This document shows positions 32,936-43,950 of a stretch of 64,000 nucleotides of DNA, piece by piece. Made by a program: the position numbers and the translations under genes. The DNA lies in NCBI GenBank assembly GCA_020698575.1, contig CM036251.1, positions 6,589,788 through 6,653,787 of the forward strand, given 5' to 3'. The DNA comes from Bostrychus sinensis. Lineage: Eukaryota; Chordata; Actinopteri; Gobiiformes; Eleotridae. Numbering within the stretch: the stretch's first letter is position 1; every line of letters starts with the position of its first letter. Below the pieces are notes generated by a model. That model was not told the origin of the DNA. It was given only the letters and a program-made list of their open reading frames with translations, and searched no databases.

Positions 32936-34193
32936 GAAGGACAAGAGAAAGTTAGTCATGGTAAAGACTATTTTCAACTCATTTTCCTGGCTCTTTTTCA
33001 ATAAATGTGGTGTCAAAACCTCAACTAGCGCCGCCATGTTTGCTGTGGTTGTTGTTCTTTTTTTTCCGTCTTGGTAAAATCTTTAAAAATCTTTAAACAG
33101 TTTCAGAGACCGGGGTGTTGTGGGGTAAATGAAGAGTCCAGCATCTCTTCCCGCTGTCTCTGGGCTGAAAGTGACACTTGTGACGCCGGGGGAATGAAAT
33201 CACACAACTTCAAATATATGTGGAGTTCTTTATTCTCAATGGCGTACAAAAAATGGCAGTGGCACCTCGATATCTTAGAGTTCCAGCTCGAGTGACCCAA
33301 CACACCTTTCTCTCCAACCAATCTTGGTATCATTCAGCTCAAAATGTTCTCTTCTCCAACAAAAAAGTGCGCGAACACATGAATACTGAGGTTTTTTTCT
33401 ACTTCCAGTAAAGTTGGACCTCTGAACACATGGAACAACAGCACCATCTTGTGGCAAACGGCGGTAACAGCAACCAGTAGGTGAAATTAAACTTCGCAAA
33501 TTACACTTGCAACAGTGAGCGGCGTCGACCCAGTGTCATAGAAGTCTTGGGTCTCGTGAGAAAGCGGCACATGGCGGTTAGCAAAACAACAAGCTAACGA
33601 TGGCTTTATTTCTTCATTTTCGTCGCGGCAGAGCAGCGAAATGGCAGATACGAGGAGGGGAAAACAAAAGTAAGGCCTATTTACGATAGTGCTTCACTCC
33701 GAAATGTAGGGGGAGCTCTATAGAGGAAAATAAAGCAAAACAATGAAGAAACAAGCTACTGACTTCCGCTTTGAAATAGAAAACAGTTTGAAGTATAAAT
33801 GCTATGACGATAACAACGCTAGGAACGCACGGATCTACAGTATTTACGTGCGACAAGAGAGTATAAATGAGAGTATCCTCTTAGCCAGGAGGTTGAATGA
33901 AGAAGTCTAAAAACACTGACAAAAGGACGAAGATGGAAGCTTTATATGAAGTAAGTGAAAACCACTCTGCCACAACACCGTGATCCTACATATTTATACT
34001 CAATTGTCATCTTTTAAAAAAAATAAATGTATTTCTGTGTTAAAGTTACAGTTGTGTTATGTTAAGTGATTATTTCACTGGAAATTTAAACAGTTATTGA
34101 TTTATATGTTAGATCTAAATATTGTATTAACATTTATTTACATTTTTGACTCATAAGTTGAATTGTTAGTAAAAAAGTAACTCTGTATTTTTT
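32936..34193. other. No gene seen; GC-richer 33380-33900
   Basis: Frames on both strands near 33071-33499 overlap each other. A CACCATCTTGTGGCAAAC block near 33442 and the TCGTCGCGGCAGAGCAGCG segment near 33620 make the region richer in GC, perhaps a decayed DNA element. No ends found. Confidence 0.35.
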
Positions 34194-34560
34194 ACGGTAG
34201 AATTCTGGCAACCACAGCTGCCAGTTTTTTACTGTGAAAAATAAAGTATTTTATGGTAAGATGTACAGTTTAACACATTTTTATTAAAGATAATAATTTT
34301 AAATTTTACAGTAAATGATTAAAACTTAAGTCATAAACTGTAAAATATACAGTTAATGTGTTTGTTTTTAAAGATGATAACTTTAAATTATACAGTAAAT
34401 TATCATTAAAACTCAAGTCAAACACTGTAAAAACAACAGCTGAGATAATATTTTACTGTAAAATTAAATACAGATCTCCTGTATTTTTTACAGTAGAATT
34501 CTGGCAACCACAGCTGTCAGTTTTTTACCGTAAAATTTACAGATTTTTTTTTACAGTGTA
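34194..34560. mobile_element. ACTGTAAAA-type MITE, second copy
   Basis: The block GGTAGAATTCTGGCAACCAC near 34195 and AGTAGAATTCTGGCAACCAC near 34492 are direct copies; the right end is TTTTTTTTTACAGTGTAA. The reverse complement of these blocks is near the left end of 26344-26916. The unit contains repeated ACAGTAAAT / GTAAAAT motifs. The left end is unclear. Confidence 0.6.
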
Positions 34561-35378
34561 ATTTAGAGCATGAACATGTAAATGGAGTGAGTTGGTAAGG
34601 AGCCTCTATCTGAACAGACAATAGTTTAGATAAAGCCAAACTCAGATTTTCTTGGATTTTTCCGCTGCCTTTTCCCTCTGACGAATGATAAATGGCTGTT
34701 TGTGTGAGAGAAGCGTGGGCAGAATGAACTGTGAGTGTGTTTGTGGTGTTATTTTATGACAACAGGGGCAAACCGCTCTTTATGGCGGCTTTTCTTACCT
34801 CAGGGGACTTTGGTACAGGAGCCATAACTCAAGGCAGAAGTTTAACAAATGAATACTGCCCCAGAGAGAAACTGTCACTTAGTGTTGAGATATTTTGCAC
34901 TCACAACGGGAAATAGGCAAAGTAATCTGTGAAGAGAGTGTTTCTGAGTTTGAGGGAGATAAAACTAAATGTATGCAGTACTGTTGTAACAAAAAGCATC
35001 ATTTGAGTGATATTACTTGCCATCCATTTATTGATAGACCACAAGCAATAATTCACCAGTAGACAAAGGTTGAAAAGGTATAAAATCTATACTTCAAACT
35101 TCAAAATAATATTGCTTAAAGGGAATATAATATGGTTTTCTTTATATTTTTAAACCAATCTTGGTGGAAACAGAGCTCTACGCCATTTTTGGATAAAAAA
35201 ATGAGACTTGTGGCATAAAGAGTACACTGGCTTGTTACTCCTGTGTGGCTGGATTGCTACCATTACCACTGCTACTTTTAATGCTCTTACTGCTAATTAT
35301 AAGTAACCCATAGATACAGCATGAGCTCTCATTCAGACCTGGCTGTAGTTACATATTTATAACTCTCCTGGACACCTG
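34561..35378. other. No gene seen; Z scrap at 35115-35250
   Basis: TTTTTAAACCAATCTTGGTG and AACAGAGCTCTACGCC near 35146-35175 belong to the Z family in reverse orientation. The rest is unassigned, with no recognisable gene. Confidence 0.4.
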
Positions 35379-35585
35379 CCCTAAGCACAAAAAATGCAAC
35401 AATAAAACTGCCATAGAAAGTTTATGTAATAGTCAATAATTCTATTTTTTTTATGGTTACAATGATTAAGTTCAGTTCTTGCTGTGTATGGTGAGGGCTT
35501 AAGTTAATTATTGTAACCATGAAAAAAAAAAAGATCTATTTCTATATAATTTTTCTATGGCAGTGCAATTTTGTGCCTTAGGACC
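35379..35585. repeat. 207-bp imperfect palindrome
   Basis: The left arm contains CCTAAGCACAAAAAATGCA and ACTGCCATAGAAA, and the right arm contains their inverses TTTCTATGGCAGTGCAATTTT and TGTGCCTTAGG. The innermost arms share TATGGTTACAATGATTAA against TTAATTATTGTAACCATGA. The loop is about 30 bases. This is probably a fold-back element without coding capacity. Confidence 0.75.
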
Positions 35586-36078
35586 AAAAGTGTGACTAAA
35601 AATGTTTCATCTGCCACTACACAAAAATTTAAACTCTAATAAAATCAATCATGATGCCATTTTTTGACACTCCCAAGCTCTGATAATCCACCACAAAAAA
35701 AATCTAATTTACAGAAAGGAAAAAAAAAAAAACTTTTTTGTGTGATTTTTTGCCATAATTTAAAATCAACTTTTGATAACAAAAATTGGAATTTAAGGGG
35801 TTAACCATTAAATTCCCGTTTATGTGGTGCATACACATCAAGCTCACACAGAGGCATCTGCTCTCTCTGGACACTTTTTCTACACTGCCCTCAGAACTAC
35901 ATTTTGGATTTGTGCTCACACAAACACAAATAAACTAATTTCTTAACAAACACTTTCACACCAATTTATGACAACCCTAAAACACACAAATCTTTTTTTT
36001 TTTTTTTTTTTTTTTTTCTTTTTCATTTGCTTTGCAGGCTTGATAATTTATACAAACACTAATGTGGCCATTTCCCAA
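35586..36078. other. No gene seen; poly-T run
   Basis: Two homopolymer runs (poly-A near 35719-35731 and poly-T near 35993-36017). Otherwise AT-rich DNA. Confidence 0.5.
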
Positions 36079-36912
36079 TAGGCCCTTTTCACGATGACGT
36101 CAGACAACTTCCGTTTTGAGACGATGGGATGTATCTTCATTTCCAGTGCTGCTGCTCGCCAGTAAGGAATTTACTCGGAGTCTTAAAAATTGGCCAAATA
36201 TAAGGCTACATGATGTACAGAAACTCGAAAAGGGATATACATTTTTCATTGAGGGTTACTTATTTGATTATGAAGGTAAGTGTTTTGTCTTGTAGCTAAA
36301 GCTAGTAGTTGTTAATGCTGTAGCGTTAGCAACAGGTCTAACGGGGTGTGCGATAAAACAATATTAGATTATGTTTCGATCTAAATGAATGACAATCTGC
36401 TTGTCTGAAAGGCTCACTGCATAGTACTGCAATGAACTTCTAATTAGACCTGAAAAGTCTATTATTTTGTCACAGACTGATCACTACAGCAGAGTCAGTG
36501 TTCGAGCACAGAGCTTTACTAAATGAAAATATACTGTAGTACTATCCAGTGGTATTTCCTGATAAGCAGATTGTCAAATATTCAGATAAACTCAGATCAT
36601 GACATGATCTAACACTGTTTTATAGCACAGCTCTATCACTTAGCCATGTTGCTAACGCTATCTAGCTACATAACAATGCACTCACTTCATAATCCAAGTA
36701 TCCTTGGTTGAAGAATTAATATCCTTTCGCAAGTTTTGAACATTTTGTGGGTAAATATTCATTTGAAAATCGCTGTATATTGTGTAAACTTGTAAACGGC
36801 AATTTTAAAAAAGTCTGGGTGAATTTCTTATGGGAGAAGCGCGGCACCGGAACTGAAGATACATCCCATCGTCTCAAAACGGAAGTTGTCTGACGTCACG
36901 TGAAAAGGGTCT
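36079..36912. mobile_element. Large fold-back DNA element with 60-bp TIRs
   Basis: The first about 60 bases (TAGGCCCTTTTCACGATGAC, GTCAGACAACTTCCGTTTTG, AGACGATGGGATGTATCTTC) are repeated in reverse complement at 36853-36912 with only a few changes. The inverted repetition continues inside: TAGCGTTAGCAACA (about 36320) against TGTTGCTAACGCTA (about 36648), GACAATCTGCTT against AAGCAGATTGTC (about 36390 and 36568), and GATTATGAAG against CTTCATAATC. So the whole 0.83 kb can fold as one imperfect hairpin. TA can be placed outside both ends, but a longer target duplication is not clear. A CRE-like TGACGTCA half pair lies in each terminal repeat. No transposase. Confidence 0.85.
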
Positions 36913-37841
36913 ATTAAACCTCTATCGACCATATTTGGGGAAATGGCGCCACCTAGTAGAAAACTATAAAAACTAAATTCCATTCCCTCACTATCATTAA
37001 TCCATGAAATATTTTATAAAAATGTGAAATTTTATTGCAATGACAGTGTATTATAAAAATTGAGTTTGAATGGGAGTCAATGGCACACAAAAAAATGTCT
37101 TGAGGTAAAGGTGTGACTATTTTTACACACCTTTTTAAGAGGGTTTAAAAAAAAATAAAAAATCTGAAAATTCATCCTAAAATACACACCTGTGGCAAAA
37201 TCTATGCCATTTGAATCAACACAGCAAAAGTTGTTCACAAAAAAACAGTTGCAAAGCATCAAAAAATGTCTTAGGGCTGTAGCAGGGTTAACTTCATGTT
37301 TTTGCCCACATCAGACTAAAAATACATGCTGGCTTTTCAAAAACCTGTACTAAACTCATGTCTTTTTTCACCTGTTGTAATTCAAGAGTACATTCAAGTA
37401 GCTCTGTTCCTCTGACTTTTATACAGATCCATTATACCACATGGATTCAAACTAAATGGATATTATGAGAATAGTCAGTAAAATAACAGTAAATTACATG
37501 TCTGTGCAGACCAAAGTCTATGGCAGCACACTGTTATTATCAGCTATGGCTTTTTACACAACAGGGTGCCAGACTTTAATCGACTAAAGAGCACGAGGTG
37601 TGAGTCACTAATGAGACACAGTAATTGAACGAATTCACTCCTTTTCTCTGAGTGCCGTGTGAACTGGGAGCCTGTTATTTGTGCCGGTCCATTACAGCGC
37701 AGTGAAGGTTTCCTGTTTAATGACAAAGTGTTTTGGGATGGGACAGAAGTGACCTTTTCAGACAAGTTCATGTTTGTGAAGCACTGTGTATTTGTCAGAC
37801 TTTGAGAAGTGAGTGATATATATAACATTATAATAACCAAA
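36913..37841. other. No gene seen
   Basis: AT-rich DNA. Minus-strand frames (37077-37262, 37544-37840) have no similarity. The GGCGCCACCTAG segment near 36944 is also found near 28223, perhaps a scrap of a shared repeat. Confidence 0.45.
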
Positions 37842-37847
37842 CATGGC

Positions 37848-37890
<43 letters not shown>
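37842..37890. repeat. TTA microsatellite
   Basis: A run of the trinucleotide TTA, about 13 to 14 units. A predicted run of leucines on the plus strand (37809-38000) is the translation of this run. Confidence 0.9.
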
Positions 37891-38099
37891 TGTATTTTCT
37901 TCTTTTCTCCTGGTGTCACCAAAGTAAATCATCTAGTGTGCAGTGTGCAGTGATTTTCATATTTAGTCGGCATAAGTTTTACACCAAACGCCCTTCCTGA
38001 CGCAACCCACTACATTTATCTGCGCTTGGGTCCAGCACAAAGAACACACTGACTTGTGATCATTTGTAGCTTGTAGTTAAAAAGTACCTCAGTGTGTGT

Positions 38100-38385
38100 T
38101 TTACATTAAAGGAGCAATATCTTTTTAAACCAATCTCGGTCGCCTCTAGAACAGCATTGCAGGTTTTACAACTTTTAAAAACATTATGTGACTAAAAGAA
38201 AGCGTTTCCAATAATTACTTTACTACTGCCATAAAGAAACAGATGAAGAGACCAGCAGAGGGCAGCAGAATGCAGATGTGTTATGGTTTATTGCACATAA
38301 ACATAGAAAAAGAGCTGTTTATTTCCTTGAACATTTTTTGTGTGATACCATTTTACTACAAAATGACAAATAGTTGTGGGAATCA
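38100..38385 (-). repeat. Dispersed repeat family Z, copy 3 (reverse)
   Basis: GGTCGCCTCTAGAACAGC, CATTATGTGACTAAAAG and ATTTTACTACAAAATGA segments are the reverse of those at 44925-45090. AGCAGAGGGCAGCAGAATGC at 38258 recurs at 6073. Non-coding. Confidence 0.6.
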
Positions 38386-38559
38386 AATGTTTTATGTGAA
38401 TTTTGTTTTCAATACTGTGCAGTATTTTTTTTAAATGGCATTGCAAGACAATATTTTTTTAGAATTGTTAAACTTATTGGTAATTTTGTTATAGGTTAAG
38501 ATTCATTTTTTAATAGGCATGATATAGCCTACAGTTAACAGAATATAGTATTTGTATTT

Positions 38560-38690
38560 GTATTTATTTGTTTATTTGAATGGGACAGGGCACATTAATG
38601 AACGGGCAACAGGTGCTGTAAATACGCTGGATTTAGCACAATGCTAATTTCCATGTGGAAAAAAAAAAAAAAAAAAAAAAAAAACAGACA
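38560..38690 (-). mobile_element. LINE 3'-end scrap
   Basis: TTTATTTGAATGGGACAGGG then CACATTAATGAACGGG matches the tail-proximal part of the LINE at 1498-2380 in the same (minus) orientation. A 26-base poly-A run (38659-38684) follows on the plus strand and is not the LINE tail. Confidence 0.6.
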
Positions 38691-38970
38691 CAAAATACAC
38701 TATATACAAAAACATAAACACACCTAGCACACCCAGAGTCGGTCATAAATTGAGACTTGAAGTTGATTTCATAACCAATAAAAAGTTCCAATCTGTCTTG
38801 AGGTGGTAGAGATACACAAATATACAAATACTGCTTAATGGTGCTAGAGCCATAAACAATAGATTTTATGATGAAACATGCAAACTCCACACAGAAAGAC
38901 CCCACACAAACCCGGGACGTTTCTGCTGTGAGTCGACAGAGCTAACCATCTTTACCCAACACATATTTAT
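38691..38970. other. No gene seen; SINE scrap at 38876-38960
   Basis: ATGCAAACTCCACACAGAAA then CCCGGGACG near 38915 match the body of the SINE seen at 52003-52343. It is a short piece that stops at the 8-bp target duplication of the next element. Confidence 0.5.
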
Positions 38971-39432
38971 TAGGGCTGTAACGATACAGTAACTGTATCG
39001 ATTTTTTTCCTATGATACAACTACATCGATACACATGACCTTGTATCAAATCGTATCATTTTCTAGGAAGTGAATATCGATACACATGAAGTATCGATTG
39101 ATAATATCGGAAATATCAAAATTCGAAATTTGTATGTTAAAATAAAACCAGATATGGCTTTTGGGAGATAAATTTTGTGTTTTTAATTAAATAAAATGTT
39201 ATATTCAACTTTTCTTCCCTCTCTGTCTGCTGGACATAATCAACCCCAGCCACGGTGCTACATTTGGGAGTAAACTTTTATGATTTTTTGATGTATCGAT
39301 TATTGATACAAAGTTGTTGAATCGTATCAAATTGTATTGTTCCAAATTAGCCAATATTGTTCTTGAATTGTATCGAAACTCTTCTAATCGATACATATCG
39401 TATAGTTGCAAAAACATATCGTTACACCCCTA
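38971..39432. mobile_element. hAT MITE, perfect TSD and 16-bp TIR
   Basis: The ends TAGGGCTGTAACGATA and TATCGTTACACCCCTA differ at one position as inverted repeats. ATATTTAT is present at 38963-38970 and 39433-39440, an 8-bp target duplication as in hAT elements. The 462-bp interior is AT-rich and repeats ATCGATACA-type motifs in both orientations. A minus-strand frame (39205-39417) is not recognisable as transposase. Confidence 0.9.
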
Positions 39433-39440
39433 ATATTTAT

Positions 39441-39829
39441 TAATCTATCATATTGCTTCCCTTTACTCCATTTATGTATTTCTTTTTTAGCTTTTTCTCA
39501 TGAAGCTATCGCCAAAGCTGGAATAGCCAATTTCACAATAACATATTCCACCACAACTGATTCAGTGTTGACCAATGCAGACCAACAGCCAAGGAGAATT
39601 CATCACTGCTGCAGGAAAAGCACTGTTTTTGAACTCTGCTGGTCCTCCCTGTGCTTTCTCCGGCTTCCTCCCACCATCCAAAGACATGCACGTGCTGGAA
39701 AATTGGTGCCCACCCTTTACCCTCGACATAAATTAAGCACGATGACGATGAATGCACATTATTCCTTTAAATAAAACTGTGAGCCTGCCATCTTATAAAG
39801 CCATAATCTGTCAACTGTGATTTCTAGAA
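39441..39829. other. No gene seen; SINE scrap at 39650-39730
   Basis: TCCGGCTTCCTCCCACCATC then CAAAGACATGCACGTG is the minus-strand SINE body motif (compare 52200-52260). A 122-residue frame across 39406-39774 runs through it and is not a gene. Confidence 0.5.
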
Positions 39830-40640
39830 GATGTAAAACTGCATTAGTCGTCAGCAAAATGTTGTGAATGCCAAGAAGCAATAGATTATGGAACGGCAGC
39901 AGAAATAGCAAAATGCACACAATCTCCAACACATTTCCTGTTTACTGTCAATTCTCAGAGCAGCACAGTGTTACAATATTGGTCCGATAACAAGCGATGA
40001 GTTTTTGCATTGTGCAGACTCGGACCAGGAAGCCTTCATTTCCTCCACGGGCCTAACGTAATTACCTGTGTGTTGCATGTGCCTGACGTGATTGGACTAA
40101 TTCAGGTTTTCTTTGGCCGATAACGCGTTTATCTCTGGAAAGGTGGGGCCAAAGGAGGCTGCTTCTACAACATTTTAAAGATAACGCAGAGTAGAAAGAG
40201 CAGGCAGGTTGAACTTAACTGAGAATAATTACAAAGTCTATAGGATGAATGCTAACAAGGCCGCGGCCAGGCCTCTCTCTCATTGCGTTTCATTAGCGGG
40301 ACATTATTTCCACTTTCAGCACGAGAGGAAGTCTTAATGCTTCCCAACGAACCACCTGCTCTCACCACACACTTACTGTTATGTTTTTTGTTCACTGCAT
40401 AATTGAGAAACCACCACGGCTGTTACTTAGCAGAGCATATTTTAAAACACTGTACTTTGCATGCAGCACTTACACACTGTCAGAGTTATTAATTATTCCT
40501 TATACATGTGGACGTGACCAGCACTAATGAGCACTTGTAGGATAAAAAGGCAGCTCTAACCTCAGCATCCTTCTACACATATAGTCACTGCTCTGGCTAT
40601 ACTTTTGCTTATGTTGTATTAATAAACTAAGTCATTTTGC
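39830..40640. promoter_or_regulatory. Candidate unique regulatory-type block (unproven)
   Basis: The block shows no terminal repeats and no match elsewhere in the window. It is more complex than the AT-rich surroundings, for example CCTAACGTAATTACC, TGATTGGACTAATTC, GCCGATAACGCG, AAAGATAACGCAG and GGCCGCGGCCAGGCC. Homeodomain-type TAATTA/ATTA, GATA and CCAAT-like (ATTGG) words occur close together. This is a suggestion from composition and motifs; conservation is unknown. Confidence 0.25.
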
Positions 40641-40986
40641 TTTTTGCCAGTATTATGTTATGAATGGACAGAGCTTTTACTGATTTTGTGGTTTTGCAGC
40701 ATTCATGTGGTCCTTGGAAACTCTGCAAAATGTTTTTTCCGAGTTTAAAAATGCATATGAACGCCTGCACAAGACAAGGGGAAAAAACGCTCATCTCGAA
40801 ACCTGCTGCCTCACTTTGACATCATTTTCAGGTTCATGGACTTCAGAAAAGCAGCTGTTTAATTAATTAGCGTTTTATTCATCAGCTCCTTGACTAAACG
40901 TTGCTAAATTGAGTATGCTATAAGCTGGCAGTCACATATAAGTAACAGAATTGTGTTAGAAATATCAGTTATTACCATTAATATTT
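40641..40986. repeat. Scrap of the 8140-8875 repeat (reverse)
   Basis: AACGCCTGCACAAG, GAAACCTGCTGCC and GACATCATTTTCAGGTTCATGGAC are the reverse of segments at 8635-8735. Non-coding. Confidence 0.5.
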
Positions 40987-41452
40987 GCCCCCTATTCTGC
41001 TTTTAACCATGTTACAATATTTCCTCCTCAAAAACAGATCTTATTTGCACATGTTTGAGTAATCCTGTATGCTGAGGCCGTCACTTGTTCAAGAGCTGAA
41101 AACGCTCGGCCTCAGAGCTCTACGTAGACACATGAACCCAGGACTTGCTCCTGCGAGTTTCTGAAGCCCATACACTGTCACTGGACTTAAATTTAAATGA
41201 CCTGCTTCATACCGTCACTATGAAGCAGTCAGGTCATTAAGCTATCTGTTAGCGTCATGTTGCTAAACAGCTGTGCTAAAAAGCCATTTTATGTGCCCCA
41301 CCGTTGCCAGAAGGGGGCGACAGACACCTAATCCAAGCGTTCTCTGGAAAGTCAATGCTCCCGAGAAGCAGACGTTTCCCATACATATTCATTATTTTAA
41401 GTTATTAAACGTGAAATACTAAAGCAAAGGTGGCAAAACTATTAAAAAAAAG
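40987..41452 (+). repeat. Dispersed repeat R1, copy 3 (uninterrupted)
   Basis: Matches 12525-13663 without the 614-bp hAT insertion, so it documents the empty target site. Shared blocks are CCCCTATTCTGC at the start, GTAATCCTGTATGCTGAGGC, GACACCTAATCCAAGC and the end near CAAAACTATT. Non-coding. Confidence 0.75.
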
Positions 41453-42429
41453 CTAAATGTTCATGCTTACATTAAATCTGACTAGTTAGCTCTATTAAAT
41501 TCGAATTAATGACATTTCAATCCGTTAATTAAATAGTATCCTGCCTTTCTGAGATGAAAGCACACAAACATAACCAAGTTGGAAAAACAACTCATCTCAA
41601 TAAACACAGCATTAGCATGTGCAGTATTCATGCTAATGGTCTAATTACATATTACACCAGCATTGTCTGTCCAAATTAATGACATAAAACACACTGATAT
41701 TACAGATTAATTTCACTTTACCTTTCTGGCTGTCTCCAAAAAGCTAATGAACACACTGTAGTTTAAATAATTCATAATGAATATGTTATTTAAACCTGAA
41801 CTCTAATGTCAGGACCCATCAGGTTTATGTAATGCTTACGCTATAACAAGGAAACCTCTTGGGCTTTCACCAAGCAGCACAATGCTCTGTATTCACTTCC
41901 GTAAAAGACATTCTCTAATAAATTATTTCCTGTGTGAATGTGACCAGGAACTAATGAGCTTCACCCCTGCGTTTGTAGAATTGTATGTAAAAAATATGGT
42001 TACCGTTATAACAAGACATCCGAATATTGTTTCCAGCCAGGCGCTAGACCTATTCATTACAAAGTAGGAATAAAAGTAAACACAAAAACACATTAGATCT
42101 GTATTTTTTGGCAAAGACAAAATAAATAGTTGTGGCTATGGCCATCTTGGATCTGAAAAGATTGGCCAATTCTCACTATTTTGTCATTAAAATGCCCCCA
42201 ACTGTGTCTTGTAACAAAGATATGGTTTATGTCACCTCAGAAATGCTTGTCACTGCTAATTTTAAGGAAAAATAGTGTCCAACAATGTTCTTTAGTTGGA
42301 TAAGCCTGCAACAGACTGATGAGCTGTGTAGTGGTTCATTTTGCCTATACAGAAAGATATAGGTCTGTGCCTAATAAGGAACAAAATCTGAAGATCAGGC
42401 ACAAAAAAATTACCTCATAGTGGTGAACT
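41453..42429. other. No gene seen
   Basis: AT-rich DNA. Overlapping frames near 41882-42120 on both strands exclude each other. Confidence 0.45.
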
Positions 42430-42860
42430 GAAGTATTTCACTAAGTTGATACAGGGAAAAAAACTTAAAGTACTCAAACACAGAAAACAGAAGAACAGAA
42501 GAAAAGGTAACAACTAAATGGAAAAATAATCACTTGAGTAAAGGTAAAAAAGGTCTGCTATTATACTACTTCTAGTGGTAATACAAATACAGGTACTACG
42601 AATACTGCACACAGGTACCACTACTACTACTACTACTGTACCAAACATGGCTTGAATCTGGAACCCTCTGATTATAAACCCCACTGAGGTCAAGAATACT
42701 CATTTAGAGCTGAAAGTTTACTTGAGTAAAAATAACATTTGTGCTCAAAACAATACTCGTGTAAAAGTTTGCTTTAGTGTCTATACTCTTATTATAAATG
42801 TACACTTCAGAGTAAAAATGTACATGAATTACTTGAATTACAAAAGTATAATTACTTTCC
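42430..42860. repeat. AAGTACT/ACTTGAGTAAA dispersed repeat
   Basis: The sequence repeats AAGTACTCAAACACAG, CACTTGAGTAAAGG and ACTTGAGTAAAAATA units, also seen near 16660, 25480 and 48760. A CTACTACTACTACTACTGTA microsatellite is at about 42620-42637. Non-coding. Confidence 0.55.
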
Positions 42861-43799
42861 ACTTCTGCATATAGGAAAGGCCAGGCAAGTAAGAATCAAT
42901 CTGAAAATAAAATAAAAAGTGCAGATGAAAACACAGAGGCTTGTCTAACATCATCAAGGAGGCTATTTCACATTTTAGCTGCATTAAACTGAAAGCAGTG
43001 TAAATTGTGTGTAACAGCAATGAGTCATTTAACAAGAGCATTAACATTATTTGAAATATTACTGTGACATTTCACTAAAGGGGCTAGATTATACAAAAAA
43101 CTTGTTATAAATGCTGAGGGGCAGTCCGACTCTTTTCAAAGATTTGTCTTTTTTGGCCCGGCTCTCTTGGAGCTGACATTTACTATCACTCAGCGCATTT
43201 TATTTAGGCCTAATTTTGCAATTTTGAGTAGTTTGTGTGTTGGTTTTAAATCAGTAAGTTTATAAAAGCATGCAGTCTGCACAAAACACAGTTCTAACAT
43301 TCTGTACTCAACTTTGCAGTCTCAAATAATAATCAAAATACAGCCAGATGTTGCTTCTTTTGTTTTTTCTTTTCTTCACTTTTCCCAGCAAGCTTGAATT
43401 TAAACCTGACTAACCTGTGTGGCCCTGGCCTGTACCACTACGCTCTCTGTCTTCAGAGCCCACATCACTTCTTTCATAAAATGGTCTGCCCTCACATGTG
43501 ATCGGCTGCAGGGGGTGCCCATGAAAACAACATTTCACTCTTCTTCCATAGATTTTTAGCAGAGCTGAACAGCAGCAGCTGAAGAATCTACAGGAGTTGG
43601 CTCATTTGATTCGCTCTAAAGAACCAGGCTCGTTAATGTTCCCTCATCAAACCTGGAGTTGTGTTTCGTTTCATTCACGCCTGTTTGAGTAATCCTGAGT
43701 TTAATTCTGAGTTAAACTGGTGAGATTCTAATTCTATTGGTCTATCGTAGATGAAAACCTAGTTTTTGTCACGATTCTTGTCCTGACACTTTATTTTTT
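42861..43799. other. No gene seen; R1 scrap at 43640-43700
   Basis: ACCTGGAGTTGTGTTTCG and TTTGAGTAATCCTGAG near 43650-43700 belong to R1. The remainder has no recognised feature. Confidence 0.4.
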
Positions 43800-43950
43800 T
43801 TTTTTTACTTTTTCTCTTAGACCTCACTGAGTGCTGTGTGTCCTTTAGGTGAACTGCAGACTCCAGTCCTCTGGGGTTGGACCTGTGGTGTTAGTATATT
43901 CTCGTATGAAGAGGTTAAGTTTACCCAATGAACTGAGATGTTGTATTTGT
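43800..43950 (+). repeat. Repeat T, left half (split by GC-rich element)
   Basis: GGTTGGACCTGTGGTGTTAG then GAGGTTAAGTTTACCCAATG recur, with small changes, at 46770-46835. The repeat is resumed at 44705, after the inserted element. Confidence 0.65.

Noticed and set aside
37809..38000. Leucine-rich small protein
   Set aside because: It is a translation of the TTA microsatellite.
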